Below are positions 25,928-40,200 of a stretch of DNA of 64,000 bases, one piece after another; positions within the stretch are counted from its first letter, which is position 1, and each line of letters starts with the position of its first letter. The notes beneath the pieces are model-generated. The model ran no database searches. It saw only the letters and a list, made by a program, of their open reading frames with translations, and had not been told where the DNA came from. Where the stretch lies: positions 11,141,501 through 11,205,500 of the forward strand of contig NC_052028.1 in NCBI RefSeq assembly GCF_015832195.1. Reading direction: 5' to 3'. Origin of the DNA: Motacilla alba alba (taxonomy: Eukaryota > Chordata > Aves > Passeriformes > Motacillidae). A program made the position numbers and the translations under genes.

Positions 25928-25941
25928 CCGCCCGCCCCGCC
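25928..25941 (-). promoter_or_regulatory. GC boxes (SP/KLF-type)
   Basis: Overlapping CCGCCC/GCCCCGCC runs on the plus strand read as GGCGGGGCGGGCGG on the gene strand, about 330 bp upstream of the start codon. This is a standard SP1/KLF-type motif cluster. Similar runs recur through 25920-26040, so the exact functional box is uncertain. Confidence 0.5.
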
Positions 25942-27224
25942 GGGCAGCCCCCGCGCCGCCCCCGCCGCGCTCCGGGCAGCCCCGGCCGGCAGCGCCCGCC
26001 CCGCGCCGCGCCCCGCTCCGGGACGGGCCCGCCGGCGGGGACGGGAGTTGGCAGAACGCGTGTGGAAGCGAAAAGAAACTCCCCGCGCCGGGCTCGGGAG
26101 CCCCCGGGAGCTGGGGCAGCGTCCCGCAATCGGGACCCGCGGGCTGCGCCGTCCCGGCTGTGCATCCATATGGAAACCACCAGAGACAGATGAGGCTGAC
26201 AAACTTAAGGCACCTCGGCCTGAGTTGTGTTGCAGTCTTGGTTTCCAGTTGACAGCAGGGACCCAAATGGAAAAAGTGCCACCAGCAGAAGCAAATCGCA
26301 GTCAGAGATCTTCATCTGATCCAACAGATTACTCTAAGGAGCCATTTCACAGGAAAAATTGTTAGGGCTATTTGCTAATAAGACTGAAATTGCTTCCTGC
26401 AATCTTATATTAAATATCTGCAACTGGAGAGATAGACCCTGAAAGTCTTTAGGAATACTATAAATACAATATAGAAGAAGGATTTTTAAATAATTAAAAA
26501 AAATCAAGAGTGGCCTTTATGGTAAAAAACAAGTTATATTTGTTTCCATATGGCCAGGATAAATGCCATACTGCTTATTCCCTTCAAATAATGTGTGTAT
26601 TTACTCAGTTTTTACATTGCTGGGATCATCTGCTGTTTTCACCACTTCACTCTTTAACCTTGCAGAATCCTATTAGCCCTTCTTGTGCTCCCGCTGGCCC
26701 TGCCAGCCCACAGCCCTGTCTAACCCAGGCTGATTCTCACTGTATCTGCATGTGTTAGACCTCTCTGGAAAGCTGCAGGCAATGACTTCCTGCAGGAAGC
26801 TGGTCTTCTGCCAAGGAATTTTCCTGGGTATCCTTGAATATTCTTGCTCCTTTATGACTAAGGGTCCAGCTATTACCTTCCACTCCTATATTATGGATAC
26901 AAATGAAAGATATACAATAAAAATAACAGCAAGCCAGTCCTGCTCCCTGCTCATGAAGAGGGCTTATGGACCCCAACCCCAATCAGTTGTGGGAGTATAT
27001 GATTTCTGCTAGCTTGCTTTGATGTTCTGGTTTGGCTTTCCCATTCTTTAGGTTAAGAATAAAAAGGGAAAGATTATTCTGAATGATGAGGTAGATCAAC
27101 TTGTGCATTGCATTCAAACATCCCTTTTCTTATCTTTTCAAATGACCCCTATTTGGAATTGCTGTCTGCACCAAGCTTCTCCCAGTTCTTCCTTTTGGTT
27201 TGTTTTTATGGTTTTTATGTTGGC

Positions 27225-27252
27225 TTTTTTTTTTTTTTTTGGTTTGGTTTGA
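27225..27252 (+). repeat. Poly-T tract with TTTGG units
   Basis: Sixteen T residues followed by GGTTTGGTTTGA. Low complexity. It could be the reverse-complement poly-A tail of an unrecognised retroposon, but no body is seen. Confidence 0.85.
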
Positions 27253-27897
27253 GTTTGGGTCCATATTGAGCAGCTTCTCTTACTTAAAATCTCATATGCT
27301 TTCATCAGTACACAGCTGGTAAAGTTCCAACTTCATTTTTATTGGACTTGTATTTTAAGCTGATGATGTGGCTTTTTTATGTTTCATCCATCCCATCCTG
27401 CTCAAATTGAAATAACTTCTGCACATAAACTTGAAAGGGAGAGGGGTTGGCTCTCTACATTTGAAATCAAAGTTCTTATTTGTATATGATTCATCCAAAA
27501 AAAAAAGAAAAAAGTGACAGGGTAGATTATACAAATACAAAACAACCCAGCCATTAGTTCTACTAATTAAGATGGATTTTTACTCTTAAAAATACTGGAG
27601 GTTAGAAAATATGCTTTAATATGGATAACAGCTGTACTGCAGAGTAATGATGTAAACAAAAAGAATCAGCAACTGCCTTTATGCAGTTTATTTCTATAGA
27701 GAAACCAAGTTCTGTGTGCACATGTTGTTACCTTATCACACGGAGACAAAAGCTCCATGGGCTCCAGGGCTTTGGGGGACTGTTTTACAACCTCCTTTAA
27801 ATTTAAAAAAAAAAAAACCCAAACTGAGAACCAGTGTCAAACAATGCAGCCAGATCTGCAGTTGGTAAAAACTGTGCTTCCACTGCACTCTCTGGAA

Positions 27898-27965
27898 TAA
27901 ATCCTGATCCCCACTGAAGTCAGTGAGAGTTTTGCCATTGACTCCAGCAGAGCCAAGATTTTCTG
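27898..27965 (+). repeat. Ancient amniote inverted repeat fragment
   Basis: AATCCTGATCCCCACTGAAG, then CAGTGAGAGTTTTGCCATTG and ACTCCAGCAGAGCCAAGATT, fit the pattern AATCCTGCTCCCATTGAAGT...TTTTGCCATTGACTTCAATG recalled from sauropsid genomes. The two arms are diverged reverse complements. The family was not named. Confidence 0.6.
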
Positions 27966-30900
27966 CAGTAGATTCTCAGTGAGATTTAGACCAACTGAGG
28001 ATGTGCCACATGGCACAGCAATGGGCCTGTTATCCTTCCACAGGAAAAATGGATACATGTTTGACCCTGAGGAGGTGATCCACAGCATGCCAACCACCAC
28101 AGAGCCCAGAGGAGTGCAATTCAAGAAGAGTCCTTATGTCCCTGCTATTACACCAGAGTAGAAGAGAAATCCAGGGCAATATCCTCCTCAAAACTAATTT
28201 TCCATTTCCTAAACTGGGCTCCTTGTCACAGACAGATGAGGTTGTGGTCTGGGTTTCCTTAGCAGGGCATTGCCATGGCTGTCTCCATGGCTTCTGTACA
28301 TTTTACAATCAACTAGAAAAAAGTCAGTGTGGAATGTATGGACTGCTGCATTAATTATAGTCCCCAACCCTCTAAATTGATTGGTGCAAATGAAGTCACA
28401 CCATATTTATTTCACTGGAATGAGGGGAGAAGGACTAAATACTGCAACTGTGCTTGGACAGCTCGATCTGAGAGCACGGCTGTGCTCTGCCAGCCATGAC
28501 TACAGTCACACAGATGTTTGCCTTCACTGGATACAGGCATACAGAAAGGAGAAAATGATGCTCTGGGTGTCCTGAATGAATGCCCACACTGAAGGAAAGG
28601 TGTTCTAGCAGCTGAAATAGCTGAATTAGTTTCAAACTAGCCAGCAGAGGTATGACTGCCCTGTAACTGAACTGATACAGGGCTCAGCACAGGCTCTGGA
28701 GTATTTATTGGATTTACAGATTTTCTAATCTACACCAAGTTTGTGCTATCTGTTCCTGTTCCAGCTAGGGTGCATCTGCATAAACTGCAGCCAGACCTTC
28801 CCTTGGAGATGTTCTCATAACATTTAATTTTGCTCAGGAAAATGAATAGATCCTAAGCTTAATCACCAGTACTGCTCTGAAGGTGTTTTAAACACATATA
28901 ACTGCACATTGCAATGAGAAATATTCTGTATCTGGAATTTCTAAGATCTCTTGCTGTTTTCAAGGGAAAATCACTCTTTTCCTCTTATTGGTGGGGCTGT
29001 GAGGGAAGATGCTGGAGGGCAGCACTGTGCCTTCTGCAAAGGGCACACCAACACCTAAGCAGGTAACTTTGAGTCTGCTTATGGCTCAAAGCAGTCCAAG
29101 CTCTGAGGTGAGAGGTTCCCCAAAAGGGGAATTGTCATTCCTGACCTCCTGATGGGGAAGATTGAACCTATCTCCACAAGGACTGCATTTTTCCTGTGTT
29201 TCTCATGCAAATGATTGTCTTTGCTTTCACCCTTGACTGCCATGCACACTTTGTGGCTATGCAATGTTATAAAGCTTAATAAAAAGGACGAAAAATTAAA
29301 ACAGTGTGCCAGTTCATTTCCTTCACACTTGACATTTCCAGGCTTCATATTGTTTGAACTCTTTTGCCATTATGTGGCACTATGATGTACTACCTAAGAA
29401 AAAAAGGATGTATTTAATGCTGATTTTGAAGCAGTGCAAGCTAAAGAGCAGTAATTAAAATGGGAACTTCCCTCCCCCCCTTTACATTAGCAGGGTAACA
29501 AAACAATATATCACACAAAAAATAGACCAATGGACCTATTAATAAATTATCACATTATTCAGCTCTTGCTAATAATTTCACTTCCACTTCTTTTTTAAGA
29601 AAGTGCCAAAGAAATATTCTAAGATAAGTGAAGTGAAAATGAACCAAATTAAAGCAGTAATACCCAGGCCAGTCCCTTGGATTCTTGGAGTAAGAAATCA
29701 GGTAATATTACAGAAGATATTAACATCTTTAACTAAAATCCTGCCTTCCACAGAAAGCTACTGACTGAAGGTATAAAAGCAGGGCATCCCCTCTGCCTGT
29801 TCATCCTGAGCTTTCTGAGAATCAGTTCCTAAGCCCTTCCCACCATGCTCAGTGTGCCCAGGCTCCTCAGGAGACTTGGTGATTCTGCTGAGCCAGGAGC
29901 AGGAAGGGACATACCCCAGCATTTCAGGGGCTTTACTTAGAAAAAACTGGGCAGTTTTACCTTCTGAAGCTGTCACTGTTGGACAATGGGACTTAGCTCT
30001 CACTTCAGGTGTTGAAGATTCAAGTGTCCATTCTTCCAAGACAGAACAGAGCAGCAATTCCTCCCAGCCCTGTTCCATGTGTCACTGCTGGGACGCCTGC
30101 AGCCTGGGACAGTACAAAGGTCCTGCTGCCTGCAATTCTCTCAGGCCAAGAGATTAACCTGTAAGATGCTGCTCTCACAGGGATCAGCCATGGGTACCTT
30201 CTTAGGCCTGTGTTCATTGATAGCACAGGCTCAAATTCCTTCTGTGCTGGGCCAGAGCTGCTGTCTGAGCACAGCCTTGCTCCTGAACTGCCCACACACA
30301 CAAGTTTGCACTCAGATCCAGGGAACGAAGTAACAGAACTGCAGGGATGGATCCAAGATTTCTTCAGCATCTTCAGTATTTGGTTCAGTCACTTTGTCCT
30401 GATTTTGTGGCCCATGGTAGATGTTCCATCTTAATTCCACTTCATGTATTATACTGACAGAAAAAATGCAAAATTTCATTGGTACCACTTCTTCCACTAA
30501 TCATCTGTATTTACCAGCTAGTTGTCTTTTGATAAATATTACAATCTCTCCCCTAAGTTTTCACCTTGATTCTTTCTGTTCAGATTTATTGCCTCACTAT
30601 TAATATTCCAGCCATGTGATTTATCCCAGCATGTTCCTGGAATACTTGCCTTCTCTATATAAATATTTGAATGATCCTAATTTCAACTAATTAGTACTGG
30701 GACATTTGATTTCCCTCTTGAAGAATTCTCATTTGCTACTAACCAGTTCCTTTCCAGTATAAGAGACACTTATTTTGAGGGGAGAGAATAGAGGCACTGA
30801 ATGAACCAAACACTTTTCCAATATTGTTCTATCCTTCTTTGTATTGTTCATGTCAATCTGATGCCAAAATAACTCTCCTACATCAGAAATTTCAAAGACA

Positions 30901-31160
30901 TCAAGTACACAGGCAGTGACAATAAAGCATTCCTATCCTGCCTATCAAAATGCTTCCAACCTTACAGAAAGACAGGCCTTATTTAATATCTTATTATGCC
31001 ACAAATTGGGAAATTCAGTAAGTTCAAATTTGTGGAAGATCTTGGAAATAGAATAAATTTTGATGGCCCTCAGATCTGTCACTTCCTCTGTCACCTTTAC
31101 CAATAAAGGAAGTTTAGGCCCCAAACAAAGGTTTGGGATTTTTTCCCAGTGCAAATCTAT

Positions 31161-31256
31161 ATATATTATATATATAATTCTTTTTGCATATATATATATA
31201 TATAGTATATAGTATATACTATACATATATATATGCAAAACCATATATAATTTTCC
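31161..31256 (+). repeat. AT-rich dinucleotide tract with hairpin
   Basis: TA-rich microsatellite. Within it 31182-31240 is a near-perfect inverted repeat whose ends are TTTTGCATATATATAT and ATATATATGCAAAA around a centre rich in AGTATA/TATACT. It would extrude a long stem. Confidence 0.95.
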
Positions 31257-34200
31257 CTGAAAAACATTTAGCAAGTTTGGCCTAAATATATTTGCTTCGT
31301 GCACCATGACTTTTTAAAAAGAGAAGGATTAACATCTTCTAGGAGAAACATTTCTGCAGGAAAAATGTTTCTAGTCAACATACTAACTCATTGTTGAGAA
31401 ACAATTTTGGTGGAGCAGTTTCAACCAACCATACTTACAAATTTTTCTGCTAGAAAGAAATCATTTCAGAAGCATTTCAGCCATGCAGATTTCTTCACTC
31501 TCCAGAAAAACCACACCACTCATTCTCACTGATTCACCCACTGCTTATATTAATCGGTCACTTGTTCAGTTTAAGCATTGTTTTAGTGAGTAAAGATACA
31601 CATAAAGAGCATATTAAGAAACAAAGCAAAAGTATTCCACACCTAATGACTAGTAGGAAATGCCTCTGAAATATTTATTTAAAAATCCAAGTACAACCAG
31701 AACACAAGATTATTCCTAAACCAGAGAAAATATGAAAATTAAGACTTATCAAGATCTTCAGATTCAATTCTCTCTTCAAATAAAACAAATTTTACTTTCC
31801 GGTTGCCTGCTTCACAGCTGCAACTCTGATAATAGGACATGTTAGTAATTTATATCTTCACTAAAAACAAATACCCATTTAAAATAGACTGGGACATTTT
31901 CCAGTTTCAGAATCATTATTTGTGTATTTGTATTGAAGTAATGCCTAGAAGGCGCAGCTGAGACTGAGGTCTATTGAGTTAGTAAGACAGTGAAGAAAGT
32001 GACCTCCCTAAGCACAAAATTCAAAATAGCAGTTTAGTGAAACAAGTACAAAAATAAGGATTTCCAACCCAAAATCCTAACAGTTTGGATAATATTCGAA
32101 AAAATCATCTTTGCACTCCTTATCTATTATTCGTAGGCACATTTTTCAAATAGTATTTATTCTTTACATTTACAAACAGTTTATCTGAATAATTTTATCC
32201 TTTAACAACAGAAGTCTTAGGCTAATTCCCTTCTCACCGCCTACTCCATCTCCTGAAGAGACGCCGCGCGTTTGCAACTTACCCTTTTTTATTTTTTTCC
32301 CCCTTAATCATGCTTGCTGGGAGCCATAAAGCTGAAAGGGAGAAAACCGTAAATAATTGCATCTTCAGAGATGAGTTTAAGCTTTAAGCAGTGGCAGAAA
32401 TACTGAATTCATATGCTCCACCACGCTTCATCAGAGAAGGCCTTACAAATTGGGGTAAGGAAAACTTACTAACATCCAGGACCCTATATTTTAAGAGGTT
32501 TTTCATCAGTCACAGAAATGATAGACTTTCTGTGGCTGCTGTTTCAGTATATAAGTAACACAGAAGGAAAAGCACAGCAGATTACTGGGATCCTATCCAA
32601 TATGGAATCTCTGCAGCCTCAAGTCAAACAAGCTCAGAAGGTTCATGGAATTTGACTCAGTGAGAACTGCCAAGTCAGGGGGAAGGTCACAATCACAGTG
32701 CCTGAAGGATAAAGGAAAACAGTTCTCAGGCTGTTGGGAAATGGGAAGCTTTTGGGAATGTGCATTTTCTACCTTAAAAAAAGAGAGTTATGTTAAGATT
32801 GTGAATTTTGCACTTCCTCTAGCTCCAGTCTCCAAGCCCGCCAAATGATGTGGCACTGCACATGGAAGCTCTACCTAATCCTTCACTCATTCACATCAGG
32901 AAATGAGGGCAGGAATTCTTTAGGCACATTTAAAAGCAAGCCATTTGCATCATTTGTCACTAAGAAAAATTTGAGAAAAGGACTAAGAATAGAATAATTT
33001 CTGTTCACCTTTATCATGTAGGAGTTTAATCCCATCCCTGTCTTCTATTTAATCCCCAAACAGAACTTACTTGAGTGTGAGATGGCACTCCTAAGAGTGA
33101 TCTATAAATTGTGTCACACTAACATCAAAGGAAAATAGCATGGAAAATCTCTAGTAAGCCCAGGGCTATTATTGAAACACATGCAGTAAAACAACCAAAT
33201 GTTTCTGGCTGTTCTTCAGCTTATTCTTCAAATGACATATCAGGATCTAGCCTAATATGAAGAGCTTTCACTTGGGTAAGCCTGCTCTATGTTAGACAAA
33301 AAGAATTGTTACTTCAGAAAGTCCAGTTTAGTGGAAATAATAGAGCAAGCTCACAGTAATGGAAATTTAAGGAAACACATTCAGAAAGCATAATAAGAAA
33401 TAATTTTCACCTGAAAATTCAAAGCCACAGAAAGCTGGCTTTGTGCAGTAAGTGCAAATCACACATTAGGCATTACAGTGCCCCAAGGCAACAATGGGAA
33501 AATCTTGATCTTTCTAATGACCTTCTTCATTTCATAAATGCAATAAAATCACTTTCAAATGGATATCTTATGTTTAGCAAATTTATAACTGGCTTTTGCT
33601 CCACTTTCAACCAATGGTTGACAAGTAGACTGCAGCGCTCAGTCCATGACCTGAAAGCTTGTTAGCAGCCTTGCTTGTTCTTTGGTCCTTTGTATTGATT
33701 TCAGAGTATCACAGGGAGTATCTTATGATTGTTCCTGTCTTTTATAGACATATAAATCAGGAGTAAATTCACTGAACTAAGAGCTGTGACCCTCATGTGA
33801 AATGGATGTTAATACAATCAGGATCACCTACTGACAACATGGGTTTTGAATCATTTCAGCCTGCTGTGCTTACAGCATCCCTGCTTCTAACTTGTAGTTT
33901 TGGGCAATTATTTAAGGTGCATTTCATATTCAGACAGCAAAGAATCCCTAAACACAGAAGCAGGTGAAAAACATGAAGTATATCTGCTAAATGTGATGCC
34001 CTACAATTTATTTCCTCAGGCATCAAGGGGTAGGCTGGGGGGTTTTGGGCTGCTTGAGTTTCAGAATAGGTAACCAACTGCACTGGAGTATTTTATCTAT
34101 CTGTTTTTATGCTCACAATCATGATGTGATACTACATAAGGGATACTGCATCAATGATCAAAGTGCATGAGCTTTGCATTCCCTGACAACTATTTCCACC

Positions 34201-37200
34201 TGAAATAACTTCTGGACTCTGTCTTCTTTAGGCACTGCTGTACTTGGATTGCTGAACTTCAAAAAGGGTCTGTGTATCTTGTCTATGTCAAAGATGTGTT
34301 CTTTAAAAGCAGAAACAACTCTAGTTTCTGATCTGTGTTCATGAGTGCAAGGCCTTTCATTTCTCCAAAGCATTTGTGGAAACAGCATGATGGACCTGCA
34401 GGACTCCCTGCAGCTTTCTCCAGCTCGAAGGCGTGTTGTGGTTGAGTGGACAGAGCCTTCAGACACCAGAATTAGCTGTGCTTTTCCCTTTGCATATTTG
34501 CTTCCAGCATTCCTGTTTGCAAATGTTGAAGACAGTGGCACTCAGTTCTGCCAGGGCAATGCCTGAGTACAAACAAGATCAAACTCTTCCAGTGAAACAG
34601 TAGGTAAAAGTACATTTGCCTCCTAACTACAGTTAAAATCCAGTTCTTGATAGAACATGTCTACTTAATGTTTTACAGTTCAACAAAACTGTAAAATGCC
34701 CATCTTCATTAGGTGGCGTATTACAAAAGGGTTTCAATAGGGCTAATTTACAACTAGTCTGTCTACACGGAGCTTTGGGCACGTTCTGTAGAGACTGAGA
34801 ACATAATTTCCATTATAGGGAGTACAGAGTAACACAGGTCCTGCCTAAACTTGGTCAATTCTCATCACTGGTCAAACTGAAGACTACAGTATAGACCTGC
34901 ACATTCATCAGACTGTCCCAGTTCTGAAGACTCCAGGCTTCTGGCTCTCTCTGGAAACATTCCATTCACAACAGAAGAGAATTAAGTAGTTTTTCTTTTT
35001 AAATCAAACCTACACAAGCTCGTAATCCATCAGGCAACTTCATGGCATATACACATCTGCATAATCCTCCTGAAGTTGCATAACTCTCCAGCTGTCCTCA
35101 TAAAAGGGATTTTATTCTGTGCCTGGCAGGTTTTGCAAGAAGTACATGTTCTGTACAATATGCATGTACCGATGTGCATGATTCTGGGGGACATTCTTAA
35201 AACTAATCAGTTTTTCATCTCTGTACCTTCCCTTTGTAAAACCAGCCTTCCCTGTGGCAGTGTACACACAAATACAGGTGCACAAACTAAGGAACAGACA
35301 TCAACTACTTTGGTTCTAAAAGTGACTCCAGTTAAATATTTTAACAAGAGTCAAATTTTCTTCTGAATTCTATAATCTCTTAGAAATATGCTTGAAATAT
35401 TCTATAGAAACATCATACTTATCATGTCAGTAGTTAAATTAATAATTTATCATAATGGTAATCAGGGGGTTTCTCATATACATATAGAGTGCTAAAATGT
35501 ATGTAGGCTCTCTCAAGACATAGCTCTGACTGTAAATTATGCTGATTATGAAAGAAGTTATATCAAGAGCAAAAGGGGAAATGCAGCTGGAGAACAATTC
35601 GTAAACAAGTTTAGAAAAATCCTTGTCCACAAGGAAAAGGAATCTCTTCCTAGAGAGTTTCAAATACCACTTCCATGACTTCTTCACCCCTTCACTCTAA
35701 GTGATTATTCAAATATTATTTGCTACTGAATATGTATGTATCAAAATATGAGCAATTCCAGTTTTGAGGGACAAGGGAAAAGCAGTTGTTTTTTTTTAAT
35801 GTCTTCAAGAAATCTGCTGTACTCTTCTTCCAGCTGGTCTTGTATTTTAACTAGCACCTCTCATGTTCCATGGGAGAAGAAAGAAAAGCAAATGTTTTCA
35901 TTACCAGTCTAAGTATTTCTAAAATGATGTTTTTTCCAAGGTTATCCAAGTTTATAAGACAAAGAATTGTTTTATTCATTTCTGAGTTTCTTCAGAAATT
36001 TCCCTATTCCAACATTACCCCCATCTTACTGATGGTGTTCCATCTGGCTTCAGTCTTAATTGCAATTTTAGCTCAGCCATTCCTATGATATCATAAAAAC
36101 TTGAAGCTTCTCATGAAGCTGATACTCTCCTATATTTAACTAAATAATGCAAGCAGGAGAAAAAAAGGGAAGTAATCTTCAAAACAGAATTTCAGTCTTA
36201 TGGAAACAAAAGGGTGGGCAAGTTCTTAAAACTTCTGTCCTCAAACTGAAGGGAGAAGTGAAGAACAACCTGAGCTACTGGTGACCAGTGTTACCACACA
36301 AACTGATATTTCCATTACTCTGATTTTTACTAAACTGAATAATTCTCAAAGCTCTCTGAGGCTATTAAATTACTAGATTTGAATTTTGCAGTTCAACCTC
36401 TTACAACTTTAATATCATTACAAGGATATCAGTATAAGAGAGGATTAATGTACAGATTCCCTAAAGAAAATGTGCCATTGGTGACTGCAGTGGATTAAGA
36501 GCCTTGATTATAAGTAATTATTTAATGCAAAGCAGATTCAAACAAGACCAGAACATATTGTGGTAAATCCTATTAAATGCAGTCAATGACTCACTCTTTT
36601 GTAAATATCTTACTATTTACATAAACAAGACAGGATAAACATGGCAAGAAAGGGACTGGCAGGGAGTACGGGTATAACTTGCCTAAAATCATACAATAGG
36701 TCAGCTAAAAAAATCAAGAATAAACATGTCTCAATGGACCATGTAATCATTACCTCAGAACATAATCTAACATCACCATAATGAATCTGCATTACACTTG
36801 AATAAACATTTGTTCACTCTTACAAGGTTTGGTAATTTGATACATCAGAACAGTGCAAGAACATGCAACTTACGTTAAACATCTGCATTCAATCCTTTCT
36901 TAGATATTACATCACATTAGATATTGATCAAAGAGTATATTGAATGATTAAAGAAATGAAAAAGGGAAAATCTACACAAAAGAAAAAAATATATTGATTC
37001 TTGTTTCAAGGTCAAGCATGTGCATGTCTTCACTCTAATAGGGCTAATTATGAAAGAAAATCATTGGTTCCTGCTGTTATAATCACTAAATGCTGCTTAA
37101 ACAAAATGCTACTTATGTCACAATGAAAATAAACTATTTTACTTAGCTTTACATTTCAATTATCTCAAAATAACTAATTATTACCCTTCATGTGCCAATG

Positions 37201-40200
37201 GTCCTGCAGATAACATGGTGTTTCTCTTTGAAACAGAGGAGAAGCTGAGCTTCATGGACCTGCACTCAGAACATCCAGGGTTTCACATCTGCTGAATCGA
37301 GTTTCCAAGGCAAAGGTTCTCCTCATCTCATTCAACAGGCTTCAGAATCCACAGTTTCAGTCTTCTTCCTAGGAACTCTCTCTAGCTGTGCAGTGATTAA
37401 TATCTTTCCATTCCTGACATGACATTTTAAATTGTTTGAACTGAGGGACAAGAGAGATTGTTATTGTAACCAATCTGCAGATATTGAGACCTCTCACATC
37501 CACCCCGTGTGGCTGCTTGGAACATCCTGGCAGCAGCTGCAATAGGAGGCTGGATAATACCAATGGAAAAAAAGCCCTGCATATTTATTTTAAAAATAAG
37601 GCATCAAGGGAAATTAAAATTGAGCTGAAAGTTCAGCAATCAATTTGGGTTTGAATACAAGATTGTTTGGAGGCTCATCCACTTTTTACTCTGCAAGCTG
37701 ATCTTGCATCTGCCCATTTTCTCTCTGTGCAAAGTTACAGCTATGGAGACAAAGACACAGCTCACTGTGAGCAGCAGCCCAGGGTGTGCACTGCTCTCCA
37801 AAAGAACTGGAAGAAAATGCTGTGGGTTTGTTTTTTTTTTTTTAAATTAAGACAGAGGAGCAGACATTTCCGACTGAGACACAGCAGATGGCTGCCAGAA
37901 AATGGTAAAGAATTCAGGAAGATGAAGGGCGAGGCAGCCTGTGGGCTTTGGAAAAGAGACAATAACCCATGAGCAGTTAAAGTGCACTGTATGTGTGGGA
38001 CAGAAAGGTTTGGAGTGGTAAAAGTCTGCAGGACTCTGCCACCGTGCCCTTTGGTCCTGCTACAGTCAGCTTCCCCTTGCAAATTCAGTTCTAAACCCAA
38101 GCACTGCATGGCAGCAATAATTCAGCATTCCGTGTATGACGAGGAAATGTGTCTATAAGTGCTCTGCTCTGGCCTCTTTGGCCTCTTTTCAATACAACTG
38201 TAACTGGAGCTGTATTTCCTGGGAAAGGTGGCCTTATTCTGGTACAGCAGTTCTGCAAATACTTTTCTGAATATTGCAAACAGTTAGCATTGGAAGGGTT
38301 TAGACAATTCCACAGGAAACCCATCTAGCTGTAAAGCTTAAGAAACATTTTATTAGCAGAACTAACAACCTTTATAATAATAATAGGCAAAGTCAGTGTT
38401 TCCATTCATTTATGTCAGAAGGTGTTGATACAGATGCTTTCTTTTGGAATATATGTTACTGTAATGATCACATTTCAGGAGGGTGGGAGAGGAATTTCTT
38501 CTGTAACTATATAAAAAATTCTTGAGCTATCCCCAATACAGCCTTTTTTGCTTCTTATTCTGAACTGTTCTGCATCTGTGTATGTGAAGCCTCAAAATAA
38601 AATGTAATGAGATGGAGCAGCACAGGATGGCACATAAAGGTCAAAAGGACATCATTTGCTCACAGCTGGGGTTGTGTGTTGTCATTAGAAGGTGTCCCTT
38701 TCTGGGGACTTTTTTGGCACTGGTTTCTAGGAGTGCAGAGCACCTATATGGGGAGGTTGCTTTTCAGCTTTGCTCAGCTCCTGTTTCAGGGTCTCAGGAG
38801 AAAAGCCACATTTCCTGAGAGTCCAGCACTGCAATGTTCTCAGCCTCTCCAAGGCAATGGCAAGCTGCTTCATAACCCAATTCCTTCTCATGAAAATATG
38901 ACAAATCCAGGCTTTGCTGTCTGACTACAGCCCCCAAAACAACCCCTTTGAGTAAAAATACCCATTCAATGGATTTGATTGTATGAAAAGCCATTTCATC
39001 CCTAATCCCTTTGAATATCTGAGGTGATTACCTCCAAATTAGGCAGAAATGCTATGAATGCAAAATACAAGATTCAACAGCTCTGTAAGCTGTTTATTAA
39101 ACAAGTCCCAAACTTACACCAGGCAAGAACAGGAGGAGCAGGAGGAATTCACCACTTAAGAAAATAAAAAGACATGAGGTTTCATAGTCTTCTTCATGGA
39201 CTGCAAGACCACATCAACTCCTATTATTCCATGTAAGATAATTTTGTATATCTCTTTCAGAAACACATATAAATAAGAAGTCCTTCTATAAATTTTCTGA
39301 GAGTAATTTAGTATCTGAAACTATATCCTATGGCCAGTCAGCTCTTTGAAGACACTATAGGAATGCAGTGATGCTCTTCAGGATGCATGAGACAGATTAA
39401 AGTCAAGTCAGCAGAGCATCTGCTTTTACATATTAACTGGAAAAAGATCTCCTGTAGCTCAAGGGGGCCTCAAACATGGGTGAAGAATTAAAAAAAAAAG
39501 GGCACTGTCACCAGCAATTGTTAGCACTGGCATTCAGATGAGTTCTGATTCTTCAGTGTCTGTATTGGCCCTACTGCAATAAAAATGCTCATAGAGTCTC
39601 TGCATAGTCGAAAGCTATTGTATAAATTATGATACTGGGAAGGTTGCTAGTTATCCTCTAATACAGAATATCCCACATTAGAATCCCAAACCCTTAGTAA
39701 AAGCAAACAGAATATTAATTTCCCCATATTTTCTCACCTGCAAGTGTCTGCTCAGGGCCACAAACAGCAGGAAAAAGCTGTTCAGCAGGTCAGGGTTGCT
39801 GCAGGCTGGGGAAACAAGAGCTGGGGGCACACAGCTCTCACCACCTTGCTGGAATAATGTGGGGACAACTTCCACAAAGACCCTCTGGCCTATCACTCAC
39901 TATTGTAGGAACAGGCTGGAGCCGCACTCCTGTTTTTATTGTCATCTTGATTAACTCTATAGACCAATCAAAGTAACTTGTTCCAACTGTTTTTTTCCAA
40001 AACAACTCACATTCCCTGCCACACGTCTGACAAAAACCTAAATTGTTAACAAATGGTTGAGGGCTCAGTCACAATGAAAACAACAATTGTGAGGCGGAAA
40101 TAACAATAACACAAACACAGTCCTATGCAGTTCTTGCTGGGGTAAATTATTCCTGCAGAGACATGGAATTGTAACCCAAGGGTATGCAGTGACTTTATTA

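Larger units (their letters stand above)
24750..26180 (-). promoter_or_regulatory. CpG island promoter of ADAMTS2
   Basis: An abrupt GC- and CpG-dense block in otherwise AT-rich sequence, densest from about 25020 to 26160 and centred on exon 1. It contains many CCGCCC/GGGCGG-type boxes and no convincing TATA box; the nearest is a weak CTATAC on the minus strand at about 25812. This is the usual architecture of a dispersed-start CpG promoter. The transcription start is inferred to lie a few tens to a few hundred bases upstream of 25599 and cannot be placed from sequence alone. CpG promoters often fire in both directions, so a divergent noncoding transcript on the plus strand is possible. Boundaries are by eye. 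Confidence 0.85.
26181..31160. other. Upstream flank of ADAMTS2, proximal block
   Basis: Intergenic sequence with no recognised exon. Base composition drops to AT-rich just past the CpG island. It contains a T16 run followed by GGTTTGG units (27225-27252), further A-runs at about 27497 and 27802, and one ancient repeat fragment (27898-27965). Open frames are short, without domains. Confidence 0.7.

Noticed and set aside
24980..26365. 461-codon open frame on the plus strand across the CpG island
   Set aside because: Arg/Pro/Ala/Gly-rich product typical of GC-rich DNA with few stops. It is antisense to ADAMTS2 exon 1 and has no domain.
27979..28161. 60-codon plus-strand frame with a protein-like tail (YMFDPEEVIHSM)
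   Set aside because: No family match and no clear splice sites; adjacent to an ancient repeat relic.
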